Of a stretch of 64,000 nucleotides of DNA, positions 17,410 to 28,539 are shown piece after piece. The stretch comes from Stenotrophomonas sp. SAU14A_NAIMI4_5 (lineage in GTDB: Bacteria > Pseudomonadota > Gammaproteobacteria > Xanthomonadales > Xanthomonadaceae), in assembly GCF_003086795.1 (NCBI RefSeq), contig NZ_CP026003.1:2778579-2842578 (forward strand), read 5' to 3'. The first letter of the stretch is position 1, and the number at the start of each line of letters is the position of its first letter. The notes under the pieces were generated by a model, which saw only the letters and a program-made list of their open reading frames with translations, was not told the DNA's origin and made no database searches. The position numbers and the translations under genes are program-made.

Positions 17410-20400
17410 ATGCCTAAATTTTTCATCGAACATCCAGTCTTCGCCTGGGTGGTTGCGATCCTGATCTCGCTCAGCGGCGTGATCGCGATCCTCAACCTCG
17501 GCGTCGAGTCCTATCCCAACATCGCCCCGCCGCAGGTGACCGTCCAGGCCACCTACCCGGGCGCGAGCGCGGACACCACTGAAAAATCGGTCACCCAGGT
17601 GATCGAGCAGCAGCTGACCGGTATCGATCACCTGCTGTACTTCAGCTCGTCCTCGTCCTCCAACGGCCGTGCGCAGATCACCCTGACCTTCGAGACCGGT
17701 ACCGATCCGGACATCGCCCAGGTGCAGGTGCAGAACAAGGTGTCGCTGGCCACGCCGCGCCTGCCTTCGGAAGTGACCCAGCAGGGCGTGGTGGTGGCCA
17801 AGGCCAACGCCGGCTTCCTGATGGTGGTCGGCCTGCGTTCGGATACCGGCACCATCAGCCGTGACGCCCTGAACGACATCGTCGGTTCGCGCGTGCTCGA
17901 CCAGGTCTCGCGTATCCCCGGCGTCGGCAGCACCCAGCAGTTCGGTTCCGAGTACGCCATGAACATCTGGCTGAACCCGGAAAAGATGCAGGGCTACGGC
18001 CTGTCGGCCAGCGAAGTGCTGGCTGCGGTGCGCGCGCAGAACGTGCAGTTCGCCGCCGGTTCGCTGGGTTCGGATCCCTCGCCGGACGGTCATTTCACCG
18101 CCACCGTCTCGGCCGAAGGCCGCTTCAGCTCGCCTGAAGAGTTCGAGAACATCATCCTGCGGGCCAATGCCAACGGCTCGCGCGTGCTGCTCAAGGACAT
18201 CGCCCGCGTCGCCTTCGGTGCCAACAACTACGGCTTCGATACCCAGTACAACGGCCAGGCCGCCGGCGCCTTCGCCATCCAGCTGCTGCCGGGTGCCAAC
18301 GCCCTGAACGTGGCCGATGCCGTGCGCGCCAAGATGGACGAGCTGCAGCCGAGCTTCCCGGCCGGCGTCAGCTGGTTCTCGCCGTACGACAGCACCACCT
18401 TCGTCAAGATCTCCATCGAGGAAGTGGTCAAGACGCTGTTCGAAGCGGTGTTGCTGGTGTTCCTGGTGATGCTGATCTTCCTGCAGAACTTCCGCGCGAC
18501 GATCATCCCCACCCTGGTCATCCCGGTGGCCCTGCTCGGTACCTTCCTGGGCATGTGGCTGATCGGCTTCACCATCAACCAGCTGACCCTGTTCGCGATG
18601 GTGCTGGCGATCGGCATCGTGGTCGATGACGCGATCGTGGTGATCGAGAACGTCGAACGCATCATGACCGAGGAAGGCCTGGCGCCGAAGCCGGCCACGC
18701 AGAAGGCGATGACCCAGATCACCGGCGCGGTGGTGGCGATCACCGTCGTGCTGGCAGCAGTGTTCATCCCCTCGGCCCTGCAGGGCGGTGCGGCCGGTGA
18801 GATCTACAAGCAGTTCGCGCTGACCATCGCCATCTCGATGGCGTTCTCCGCGTTCCTGGCGCTGGGCTTCACCCCGGCCCTGTGCGCGACGTTCCTGAAG
18901 CCGACCCACAACGACAACCCGAACATCGTCTACCGTACCTTCAACAAGTACTACGACAAGATCAGCGGGACCTACGTCGGCCACATCACCTCGGCGGTGA
19001 AGCATGCGCCGCGCTGGATGATCCTGGCGGTGGTGCTGACCGCGCTGTGCGGCTTCCTGTTCACCCGCATGCCGGGCAGCTTCCTGCCTGAAGAAGACCA
19101 GGGCTACGCACTGGCCATCGTGCAGCTGCCGCCGGGTTCGACCAAGGGCCAGACCAACGAAGTCTTCTCGCAGATGCGCGGCATCCTGAAGGACCAGGAA
19201 GGCTACGAAGGCCTGATGCAGATCGCTGGCTTCAGCTTCGTCGGTTCGGGCGAGAACGTCGGCATGGGCTTCATCCGCCTCAAGCCGTGGGCCGACCGCA
19301 AGGTCACCGTGCCCGAGTTCATCCAGAACATGAACGGCGCGTTCTACGGCATCAAGGAAGCGCAGATCTTCGTGGTCAACCTGCCGACCGTGCAGGGCCT
19401 GGGCCAGTTCGGCGGCTTCGACATGTGGCTGCAGGACCGTGGTGGCCAGGGCTACGAACAGCTGACGCAGGCGCGCAACATCCTGCTGGGCAAGGCCGCA
19501 CAGGAAAGCGACAAGCTGGTCGGCGTGCGTCCTAACGGCCTGGAAAACGCCCCGCAGCTGGCGCTGCATGTCGACCGCGTGCAGGCGCAGTCGATGGGCA
19601 TGTCGGTGTCGGACGTGTACAGCACCATCCAGCTGATGCTGGCCCCGGTGTACGTCAACGACTTCTTCTACCAGGGCCGCATCAAGCGCGTGACCATGCA
19701 GGCCGACGCGCCGTACCGCACCGGCCAGGAATCGCTGAAGAGCTTCTACAGCCCCTCCAGCCTGACCACCAATGCCGACGGCACCAACGCCATGATCCCG
19801 CTGAACACGGTGGTCAAGTCGGAATGGGTGTCGGCCCCGCCGTCGCTGAGCCGCTACAACGGTTACTCGGCCATCAACATCGTCGGCTCGCAGGCCCCGG
19901 GCAAGAGCTCGGGTGAAGCGATGACCGCGATGGAAGACATCGTCACCAACGACCTGCCGGCCGGTTACGGCTATGACTGGTCGGGCATGTCCTACCAGGA
20001 AATCCTGGCGGGCAACGCGGCGACGCTGCTGCTGGTGCTGTCGGTGGTGGTGGTGTTCCTCTGCCTGGCCGCACTGTATGAAAGCTGGTCGATTCCGGTG
20101 GCCGTGCTGCTGGTGGTGCCGCTGGGCGTGCTGGGTGCCATCGGCCTGTCGATGATCCGCGGCCTGCCCAACGACATCTTCTTCAAGATCGGCATGATCA
20201 CGGTGATCGGCCTGGCCGCGAAGAACGCGATCCTGATCGTGGAGTTCGCGGTGGAGCAGCGTGCGGCGGGCAAGACCCTGCGCGATGCCACCATCGAAGC
20301 GGCCCGCCTGCGTTTCCGCCCGATCCTGATGACCTCGTTCGCGTTCATCATGGGCGTGATCCCGATGGCCATCTCCACCGGCGCCGGCGCCAACTCCCGC

Positions 20401-20580
20401 CACGCCATCGGTACCGGCGTGATCGGCGGCATGCTGTTCGCCACCCTGCTGGGCCTGCTGATGATCCCGGTGTTCTTCGTGGTCGTGCGCCGCATGCTGG
20501 GCGACAAGCTGGATGAACCCTCCAAGGAGTTCATGGAGCGCCAGCGCGACGCGGAAGCCGCACACCGTCCGGATCGTTGA
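17410..20580 (+). CDS. Multidrug efflux RND transporter, HAE1/AcrB type
   Basis: Proton-driven inner-membrane pump of 1056 residues, the standard size. It begins MPKFFIEHPVFAWVVAILI (TM1), contains the two proton-relay aspartates in TM4 (GIVVDDAIVVIENV) and the conserved TM10 lysine (GLAAKNAILIVEF), plus periplasmic porter sequences such as PQVTVQATYPGASADTTEKSVTQVIEQQL. No outer-membrane factor gene follows; instead a strong terminator ends the operon, so the pump must borrow a TolC-like channel. It is most like Stenotrophomonas two-gene pumps (SmeGH is my best guess). Drug range cannot be read from sequence. Confidence 0.96.
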   Translation: MPKFFIEHPVFAWVVAILISLSGVIAILNLGVESYPNIAPPQVTVQATYPGASADTTEKSVTQVIEQQLTGIDHLLYFSSSSSSNGRAQITLTFETGTDPDIAQVQVQNKVSLATPRLPSEVTQQGVVVAKANAGFLMVVGLRSDTGTISRDALNDIVGSRVLDQVSRIPGVGSTQQFGSEYAMNIWLNPEKMQGYGLSASEVLAAVRAQNVQFAAGSLGSDPSPDGHFTATVSAEGRFSSPEEFENIILRANANGSRVLLKDIARVAFGANNYGFDTQYNGQAAGAFAIQLLPGANALNVADAVRAKMDELQPSFPAGVSWFSPYDSTTFVKISIEEVVKTLFEAVLLVFLVMLIFLQNFRATIIPTLVIPVALLGTFLGMWLIGFTINQLTLFAMVLAIGIVVDDAIVVIENVERIMTEEGLAPKPATQKAMTQITGAVVAITVVLAAVFIPSALQGGAAGEIYKQFALTIAISMAFSAFLALGFTPALCATFLKPTHNDNPNIVYRTFNKYYDKISGTYVGHITSAVKHAPRWMILAVVLTALCGFLFTRMPGSFLPEEDQGYALAIVQLPPGSTKGQTNEVFSQMRGILKDQEGYEGLMQIAGFSFVGSGENVGMGFIRLKPWADRKVTVPEFIQNMNGAFYGIKEAQIFVVNLPTVQGLGQFGGFDMWLQDRGGQGYEQLTQARNILLGKAAQESDKLVGVRPNGLENAPQLALHVDRVQAQSMGMSVSDVYSTIQLMLAPVYVNDFFYQGRIKRVTMQADAPYRTGQESLKSFYSPSSLTTNADGTNAMIPLNTVVKSEWVSAPPSLSRYNGYSAINIVGSQAPGKSSGEAMTAMEDIVTNDLPAGYGYDWSGMSYQEILAGNAATLLLVLSVVVVFLCLAALYESWSIPVAVLLVVPLGVLGAIGLSMIRGLPNDIFFKIGMITVIGLAAKNAILIVEFAVEQRAAGKTLRDATIEAARLRFRPILMTSFAFIMGVIPMAISTGAGANSRHAIGTGVIGGMLFATLLGLLMIPVFFVVVRRMLGDKLDEPSKEFMERQRDAEAAHRPDR

Positions 20581-20600
20581 TCCGGCGGCAGGTTGAAATG

Positions 20601-20632
20601 AAAAGGCCCCGGAGCGATCCGGGGCCTTTTTT
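20601..20632 (+). terminator. Rho-independent terminator of the RND operon
   Basis: GC-rich stem AAAAGGCCCCGGA / TCCGGGGCCTTTT with a short loop followed by a T run (20627-20632), 20 bases after the RND stop codon. Confidence 0.92.
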
Positions 20633-20660
20633 GTTGCCGCAACGCGGGGCTACGGTACAC

Positions 20661-20682
20661 GCCAACCAAGATTGGCATCTAC
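20661..20682. repeat. SMAG-like palindrome (GTAGATGCCAA type)
   Basis: GCCAA-CCAAG-ATTGGC followed by ATCTAC, i.e. a GTAG-ended palindrome read on the minus strand. It lies between the convergent RND and small membrane protein genes. Confidence 0.6.
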
Positions 20683-20703
20683 CAGAGCAGCAGGCACCGC
20701 CCC

Positions 20704-20991
20704 TCAGCGCAGCAGCGCGATCACCGCACACACGGCCACGATCACCAGCGCCACCCACTGCATCGGCACGAAGAAGAAATGATGCGGTGCCGCCTCACCC
20801 TTCTGCCGCGGCGCACGGTTCAGCCAAAGACCCAGCAGCACGTTCACGCCAGCACCGATGCCACCGCCCAGCAGCACCTGCTGCAGCGGAATGTTGCCCT
20901 TCGGGCCTTCGTGCGGGAAGAAGTACGCCAGCAGCAGGATCACCGCGATCGGTGTCACCAGCGTCATGAATCCCCAACCGCGATAGATCAT
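20704..20991 (-). CDS. Small inner-membrane protein, hypothetical
   Basis: A 95-residue protein with three likely membrane segments: residues ~9-24 (MTLVTPIAVILLLAYFF), ~38-54 (VLLGGGIGAGVNVLLGLWL) and ~75-94 (MQWVALVIVAVCAVIALL), and a His/Phe-rich loop (APHHFFFVPMQW). ATG 20991 was preferred because it is preceded by GGAG and the upstream extension encodes SMAG-region sequence. I do not recognise a characterised family. Confidence 0.75.
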   Translation of the reverse strand: MIYRGWGFMTLVTPIAVILLLAYFFPHEGPKGNIPLQQVLLGGGIGAGVNVLLGLWLNRAPRQKGEAAPHHFFFVPMQWVALVIVAVCAVIALLR

Positions 20992-21053
20992 CGTGCAGCT
21001 CCATGCAAAAAAGGGCTGCATTGTAGCGGGGGCAACGGCGCGCGATCGTTTTT

Positions 21054-21112
21054 GTAGAGCCGAGCCCATGCTCGGCTGCTCTTACCGGAGCCGAGCATGG
21101 GCTCGGCTCTAC
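21054..21112. repeat. SMAG palindrome pair (GTAGAGCCGAGC type)
   Basis: Inverted units at 21054-21077 (GTAGAGCCGAGCCCATGCTC...) and 21089-21112 (ending GGCTCTAC). Arms are AGCCGAGC/GCTCGGCT around a CATG-like centre. A third SMAG subtype in this window. Confidence 0.88.
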
Positions 21113-21131
21113 AGAAGGCCAAAGGCACGGC

Positions 21132-21175
21132 GCATCCACGCATGGCGTGGATCTACCGTACCGGAGCATGGGCTC
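21132..21175. repeat. SMAG palindrome (GTAGATCCACGC type) plus decayed fragment
   Basis: GCATCCACGC-ATGGCGTGGATCTAC at 21132-21156 is a complete unit read on the minus strand. It is followed at about 21159-21179 by GAGCATGGGCTCGGC, which looks like a remnant of the GTAGAGCCGAGC subtype. Together with 21054-21112 they form a repeat cluster in the 241-base gap between two minus-strand genes; I see nothing else there. Confidence 0.7.
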
Positions 21176-21232
21176 GGCACACATCCACATCCATCGGACG
21201 CGCCGCCATTGCGGCGGCGCGTCCACTCGAAC

Positions 21233-22381
21233 TCAGCGCAGGCCCGTCTCGTTGCGGGCAATCACCAGGCGCTGGATTTCCGAGGTACCTTCGTAGATCT
21301 CGGTGATCTTGGCATCACGGAAGTAGCGCTCCAGCGGCATTTCCTTGGAATAGCCCATGCCGCCGTGGATCTGCACGGCCTGGTGGGTGATCCACATCGC
21401 GGCTTCCGAAGCAGTCAGCTTGGCGATGGCCGCTTCGTTGCTGAAGCGCTTGCCTTCACCCTTCACCCACGCCGCGCGCAGGGTCAGCAGCAGGGCGGCG
21501 TCCAGCTTGCACTTCATGTCGGCGATCTTCGCCTGGGTCATCTGGAAGGTACCGATGGCGGCACCGAAGGCCTTGCGGTCCTTCACGTATTCCAGGGTCG
21601 CTTCATAGGCGGCACGGGCGATGCCGATGGCCTGCGACGCAATGCCGATGCGACCGGCGTCGAGCACGCCCATGGCGATCTTGAAGCCCTCGCCTTCCTG
21701 GCCGAGCACGTCGTCGGCCTGGGCCACGTAGTCGTTGAACTCGATCTCGCAGGTGGCCGAGGCACGGATGCCCAGCTTCGGCTCGGTCTTGCCGCGGCCG
21801 AAGCCGGCGTTGTCGGTGTCGATCAGGAAGGCGGTGATGCCGCGCGCGCCCTTGTCAGGCTCGCTCATCGCGAACAGCACGATGTACTTGGCCACCGGGC
21901 CGGAGGTGATCCAGCTCTTCTTGCCGTTGATGACATAGGTGCCGTCGGCCTGCTTGACCGCGCGGCAGCGCATGGCGGTGGCATCCGAACCGGACTGCGG
22001 CTCGGTCAGCGCGAACGCACCGATGGCCTGGCCTTCGGCAATGGCGCGCACGTACTTCTGCTTCTGCGCCTCGCTGCCATGGGTCAGGATGCCGTTGCAG
22101 AACAGCGAATTGTTGACCGACATGATGGTCGAGTGCGCCGCATCACCGGCGGCGACTTCCACCATCGCCAGCACGTAGGCCACCGGGTCCATGCCCGCGC
22201 CACCGTATTCGGTCGGCACTTCGATGCCCATCAGGCCGTTTTCGCCCAGCAGGCGGATGTTTTCAAGCGGAAATTCGCCGGTGCGGTCATGGTGCTCCGC
22301 GCTCGGGGCGATCTTCTCCTGCGCGATGCGCCGCGCCACGTCCTGCAGCATCAACTGCTCTTCAGTAAAGCTGAAATCCAC
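21233..22381 (-). CDS. Acyl-CoA dehydrogenase
   Basis: FAD enzyme introducing the alpha-beta double bond in acyl-CoA thioesters. The 382-residue protein has the family features FALTEPQSGSDATAM (FAD/substrate binding), SWITSGPVAKYIVLF, and the catalytic glutamate region IYEGTSEIQRLVIAR near the C-terminus. Start: GTG 22381 (VDFSFTEEQLMLQDVARR) with an excellent GGGAGG ribosome binding site; the open frame back to 22660 crosses the divergent promoter. Similar in motif content to short/branched-chain (butyryl- or isobutyryl-type) dehydrogenases, but chain length is not determined here. Confidence 0.92.
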   Translation of the reverse strand: MDFSFTEEQLMLQDVARRIAQEKIAPSAEHHDRTGEFPLENIRLLGENGLMGIEVPTEYGGAGMDPVAYVLAMVEVAAGDAAHSTIMSVNNSLFCNGILTHGSEAQKQKYVRAIAEGQAIGAFALTEPQSGSDATAMRCRAVKQADGTYVINGKKSWITSGPVAKYIVLFAMSEPDKGARGITAFLIDTDNAGFGRGKTEPKLGIRASATCEIEFNDYVAQADDVLGQEGEGFKIAMGVLDAGRIGIASQAIGIARAAYEATLEYVKDRKAFGAAIGTFQMTQAKIADMKCKLDAALLLTLRAAWVKGEGKRFSNEAAIAKLTASEAAMWITHQAVQIHGGMGYSKEMPLERYFRDAKITEIYEGTSEIQRLVIARNETGLR

Positions 22382-22514
22382 AACACCCTCCCAGGTACAT
22401 GATGATAGGGGCCACGCACTGCGCGCCCAGGTGGCTCGATTGTACCGGGGCCGGGCAACGGCGGCTGACTTGGAGGGTGTTGCGGCTTGACCGGGACCGC
22501 TGCCGTCGGCGAAT

Positions 22515-22542
22515 ATATCTCTATATCGCGATAGGTAGATAT
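22515..22542. promoter_or_regulatory. Nested dyad operator upstream of the ArsR-methyltransferase gene
   Basis: Symmetric 28-bp element: ATATCT, 3-base spacer, perfect palindrome TATCGCGATA, 3-base spacer, AGATAT. It ends two bases before the ATG at 22545 and includes the AGGTAG ribosome-binding segment (22533-22538). The AT-rich composition contrasts with surrounding GC. Such a position would allow the regulator to repress its own gene and the metH genes behind it. The binding protein is inferred, not shown. Confidence 0.6.
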
Positions 22543-22544
22543 TC

Positions 22545-23474
22545 ATGGATCTGGAAGACTGGTCGACCCGCCTGAAGGTGTTCGCCGACGCCACCCGCGT
22601 GCGCCTGCTGGCGCTGCTGGAACAGGAAGAGCTGACCGTGGCCGAGTTGTCGGCGATCACCCGGCTGGCGCAGCCGCGGGTGTCGACCCACCTGGCGCGC
22701 CTGAAGGAAGCCGGCCTGGTCCGCGACCGCCGTGCCGGCGTGTCGGCCTATTACCGCTTCGACGATGCGCAGCTGGACCCGGCGCAACGCGCATTGTGGC
22801 ATGCCTTGAGCAACGGAAGCGACGATCCACTGCTGCGCCAGGATGCTGAACGCGTCGCTGCGGTGATGGCCAGCCGCGCCGCCGACCAGAACTGGGCCGA
22901 CAGCGTGGCCGGCGACATGGAGCGCCACTACTCGCCGGGCCGCACCTGGGAAGCCCTGGCCCGCACCGCGCTGCCGCTGCTGGAAACCGGCGACGTGCTC
23001 GACATCGCCTCCGGTGACGGCGTGCTGGCCGAACTGGTGGCCCCGCACGCCAGCCGCTACGTCTGCATCGACACCAGCGCGCGCGTGGTGGCCGCCGCCA
23101 GCGAGCGCCTGCGCCGCCTGCCCAACGTGGAGGTGCGCGAGGGCGACATGCACGCCCTGCCCTTCAAGGACGGCAGCTTCGACCTGGTGGTGCTGATGCA
23201 CGCCCTGACCTACGCCAGCAAGCCGGCGCAGGCCGTGGCCGAGTCCGCGCGCGTGCTGCGCCCGGGCGGCCGCCTGCTGCTGTGCAGCCTGGCCCGCCAC
23301 GAGCACAAGGCCGCGGTGGAAGCCTATGGCCACGTCAACCTCGGCTTCAGCGACAAGGAGCTGCGCAGGTTCGTCGACAAGGCCGGCCTGCAGGTCTCCA
23401 GCCTGGAAACCGTGACCCGCGAAAAACGCCCGCCGCATTTTGAAGTCATCTCGCTGATCGCCAACAAGCCCTGA
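22545..23474 (+). CDS. ArsR-family regulator fused to SAM-dependent methyltransferase
   Basis: A 309-residue two-domain protein. Residues 1-~95 are an ArsR winged helix ([25 protein letters not shown], recognition region [19 protein letters not shown], wing [12 protein letters not shown]). Residues ~140-309 are a class I methyltransferase with the SAM motif [15 protein letters not shown], acidic loop CIDTSARVV, and motif [10 protein letters not shown]. Metal-binding cysteines of the ArsR sensors are absent. The gene sits 7 bases before metH, so a role in sensing SAM or S-adenosylhomocysteine and controlling methionine synthesis (as ArsR-family SahR does in other proteobacteria) is plausible inference. 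Whether the methyltransferase is catalytic or only a sensor cannot be told. Confidence 0.9.
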   Translation: MDLEDWSTRLKVFADATRVRLLALLEQEELTVAELSAITRLAQPRVSTHLARLKEAGLVRDRRAGVSAYYRFDDAQLDPAQRALWHALSNGSDDPLLRQDAERVAAVMASRAADQNWADSVAGDMERHYSPGRTWEALARTALPLLETGDVLDIASGDGVLAELVAPHASRYVCIDTSARVVAAASERLRRLPNVEVREGDMHALPFKDGSFDLVVLMHALTYASKPAQAVAESARVLRPGGRLLLCSLARHEHKAAVEAYGHVNLGFSDKELRRFVDKAGLQVSSLETVTREKRPPHFEVISLIANKP

Positions 23475-23481
23475 GGTCGCC

Positions 23482-24572
23482 GTGTCCGCCCTGCCCTGGC
23501 TGCATCCCGAACGTGCCCATGCCCTGCTTGCCGCACTGCGCGAGCGCATCCTGATCATCGACGGTGCGATGGGCACGATGATCCAGCGCCACAACCTGCA
23601 GGAAGACGATTACCGCGGCCAGCGTTTCGCCGGCGGCTACGACCACGACCATGGCCCCGGTTGCGACCACGGCGCGCCGGAAGGCCACGACCTGAAGGGC
23701 AACAACGACCTGCTGCTGCTCACCCGGCCGCAGGTCATCGGTGACATCCACACCGCCTACCTGCAGGCCGGCGCGGACCTGGTGGAAACCAACACGTTCA
23801 ACGCGACCTCGGTCAGCCAGGCCGACTACCACCTCGAACACCTGGTGTACGAGCTGAACAAGGCCGGCGCCGCCGTCGCCCGCGCCTGCTGCGATGCCGT
23901 TGAAGCCACCACGCCGGACAAGCCGCGCTTCGTCATCGGGGTGATCGGGCCGACCAGCCGCACCGCCTCGATCAGCCCCGACGTGAACGATCCCGGCTTC
24001 CGCAACACCAGTTTCGACGAGCTGCGCGACACCTACCGCGAAGCCATCGAAGGCCTGATCGACGGCGGCGCCGATACCCTGATGGTCGAGACCATCTTCG
24101 ACACGCTCAACGCCAAGGCCGCGCTGTATGCGCTGGAAGAGGCCTTCGATGCGCGCGGTGCACGCCTGCCGGTGATGATCTCCGGCACCATCACCGATGC
24201 GTCCGGCCGCACCCTGTCGGGGCAGACCGCCGATGCCTTCCATGCCTCGCTGGCCCATGCGCGCCCGCTGTCGATCGGCCTGAACTGCGCGCTGGGTGCC
24301 GATGCCATGCGCCCGCACGTGGAAACCCTGTCCCAGGTGGCCGACTGCCATGTCAGCGCGCACCCCAATGCCGGCCTGCCCAATGCCTTCGGCGAGTACG
24401 ACGAGACGCCCGAGGAAATGGCCGCCACCCTGCGTGGCTTCGCCGAGGACGGCCTGCTGAACCTGGTCGGTGGCTGCTGCGGCTCCACCCCTGACCATAT
24501 CCGCGCCATCGCCGAGGCCGTGGCCGGCCTGCCACCGCGCGCCCTGCCCGGCGCACAGGAGCAGCAGGCCGC

Positions 24573-24576
<4 letters not shown>
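23482..24576 (+). CDS. metH: Methionine synthase, homocysteine-binding subunit (split MetH, N-terminal part)
   Basis: A 364-residue homocysteine S-methyltransferase domain equal to the first module of full-length MetH. It has DGAMGTMIQ at the substrate pocket and the zinc ligands Cys269 (GLNCALGA) and Cys332-Cys333 ([10 protein letters not shown]). The GTG start at 23482 follows the regulator stop by 7 bases. The stop overlaps the start of the next gene by four bases (ATGA), so the two polypeptides are made together and should assemble as one enzyme. A signature loop contains a His-rich insertion ([18 protein letters not shown]). Confidence 0.93.
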
Positions 24577-27257
<2,681 letters not shown>

Positions 27258-27261
27258 GGCG

Positions 27262-27319
27262 GTAGCGCCGGGCCATGCCCGGCGTCATCTCCCGTCCGCC
27301 GGGCATGGCCCGGCGCTAC
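27262..27319. repeat. SMAG palindrome pair (GTAGCGCCGGGC type)
   Basis: Inverted units at 27262-27284 (GTAGCGCCGGGCCATGCCCG...) and 27297-27319 (ending GGCGCTAC), identical in sequence to the pair at 1686-1750. It begins five bases after the metH stop and ends just before the MFS gene. Confidence 0.9.
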
Positions 27320-27336
27320 CGTGCATGATTCCCGCG

Positions 27337-28524
27337 ATGACCGTTCCTGCTGCCCGCCTGTCCAGCTTCTACCTGTTCTATTACGCGGCGCTGGGCGCCT
27401 TCACGCCGTACTGGAGCCTGTTCCTCACCGCGCGCGGGATGAGCGTCACCGCCATCAGCGTGATGATGGGCCTGTGGTACGCCACCCGCGTGGTCGCGCC
27501 CAGCACCTGGACCACGCTGGCCGCCGCCTCGCCGCGCCCGATCCGCCTGCTGCGGGTGGGCTGCGTGCTGACGCTGCTCAGCTTCGCCGTGTTCCTGCTG
27601 CCGCTGCCGCAGCCATGGATGTACCCGGCGATGGTGGTGTTCTGCTTCTTCTACAACGCGGTGATGCCGCAGTTCGAGTCGATCACCCTCACCCACCTGG
27701 GCAGTGACAGTCATCGCTACGGGCTGATCCGGGTCTGGGGCTCGCTGGGCTTCATCGCCATCGTCACCCTGTTCGGCTGGCTGATCGAAGGCGATGGCAG
27801 CGGCAACCGCGCCGGGCTGCTGCCGTGGATGATGCTGCCGCTATTCGCCCTGCTGGTGGTCTCGGCCTTCAGCAACCAGTACGCGCGCGGCATCGGCAAG
27901 GCCGAGGGTGATGCCAGCGGCTTCTGGCAGATCGTGCGCCGCCCGCCGGTGCTGGCGTTCTTCCTCGCCGCCTTCATGGAACAGCTGTCGTTCGGGCCGT
28001 ACTACACGTTCTTCTCGGTCTACATGGACCACCACGGCTACCGTACTTCCACCCTCGGCCTGCTGTGGACCATCGGCGTGGTGTTCGAGGTCGGCGTGTT
28101 CTTCACCATCGGCCGCTTCTTCCGCCGCTACGACGCCAGCTGGATGCTGCTGATCGCACTGGTCAGTTCCTGTCTGCGCTGGGCGGTCACCGCGCTGTTC
28201 CCGGAAAACCTGCCGGTGATGCTGGTGGCGCAGACCGCGCATGCGCTGGGCTTTGCCGCGTTCTTCGCCGCGGCGATGCAGATGCTGGCGACCTATTTCC
28301 CCGGCCGCCTCAACGGCCATGGCCAGGGCCTGCTGTATGGCTTTTCGTCCGGTGTGGGTGGCGTGCTGGGCGCACTCATCGCTGGCCAGCTGTGGACCAT
28401 CGACAACGGCCGCACCGCGTTCCTAGCCGGCAGTGGCTTCGCCCTGGTCGGCGCCCTGCTGTGCTTCTTCGCGCTGAGCCTGCCGCTGATCCGCGCGCGG
28501 CGCCGCGTCGCCCGCGCGGAGTGA
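27337..28524 (+). CDS. MFS transporter (MFS_1_like / HcaT-like)
   Basis: A 395-residue polytopic protein with about 12 hydrophobic segments. It starts MTVPAARLSSFYLFYYAALGAFTPYWSLFL, which resembles the PF12832 (nucleoside/phenylpropionate transporter-like) branch of the major facilitator superfamily. Start codons at 27325 (MIPAM) and 27337 are both possible; neither has a clear ribosome binding site, and I prefer the second because the first codons abut the SMAG repeat. Substrate is unknown; position after metH does not imply a methionine role. Confidence 0.85.
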   Translation: MTVPAARLSSFYLFYYAALGAFTPYWSLFLTARGMSVTAISVMMGLWYATRVVAPSTWTTLAAASPRPIRLLRVGCVLTLLSFAVFLLPLPQPWMYPAMVVFCFFYNAVMPQFESITLTHLGSDSHRYGLIRVWGSLGFIAIVTLFGWLIEGDGSGNRAGLLPWMMLPLFALLVVSAFSNQYARGIGKAEGDASGFWQIVRRPPVLAFFLAAFMEQLSFGPYYTFFSVYMDHHGYRTSTLGLLWTIGVVFEVGVFFTIGRFFRRYDASWMLLIALVSSCLRWAVTALFPENLPVMLVAQTAHALGFAAFFAAAMQMLATYFPGRLNGHGQGLLYGFSSGVGGVLGALIAGQLWTIDNGRTAFLAGSGFALVGALLCFFALSLPLIRARRRVARAE

Positions 28525-28539
28525 ACGCCATGCGCCGCT

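Noticed and set aside
15976..20565. A 1529-codon minus-strand open frame opposite the TetR/adaptor/RND genes
   Set aside because: Low-complexity His/Gln/Arg protein without motifs; the plus-strand RND gene is certain. Antisense shadow.
20992..21232. Insertion sequence remnants in the repeat-rich gap
   Set aside because: Only SMAG-type palindromes are visible; no transposase fragment, terminal repeats or target duplication.
23475..23481. Cobalamin riboswitch before metH
   Set aside because: Only seven bases separate the regulator stop from metH, and no B12-box-like sequence is seen upstream of the regulator.
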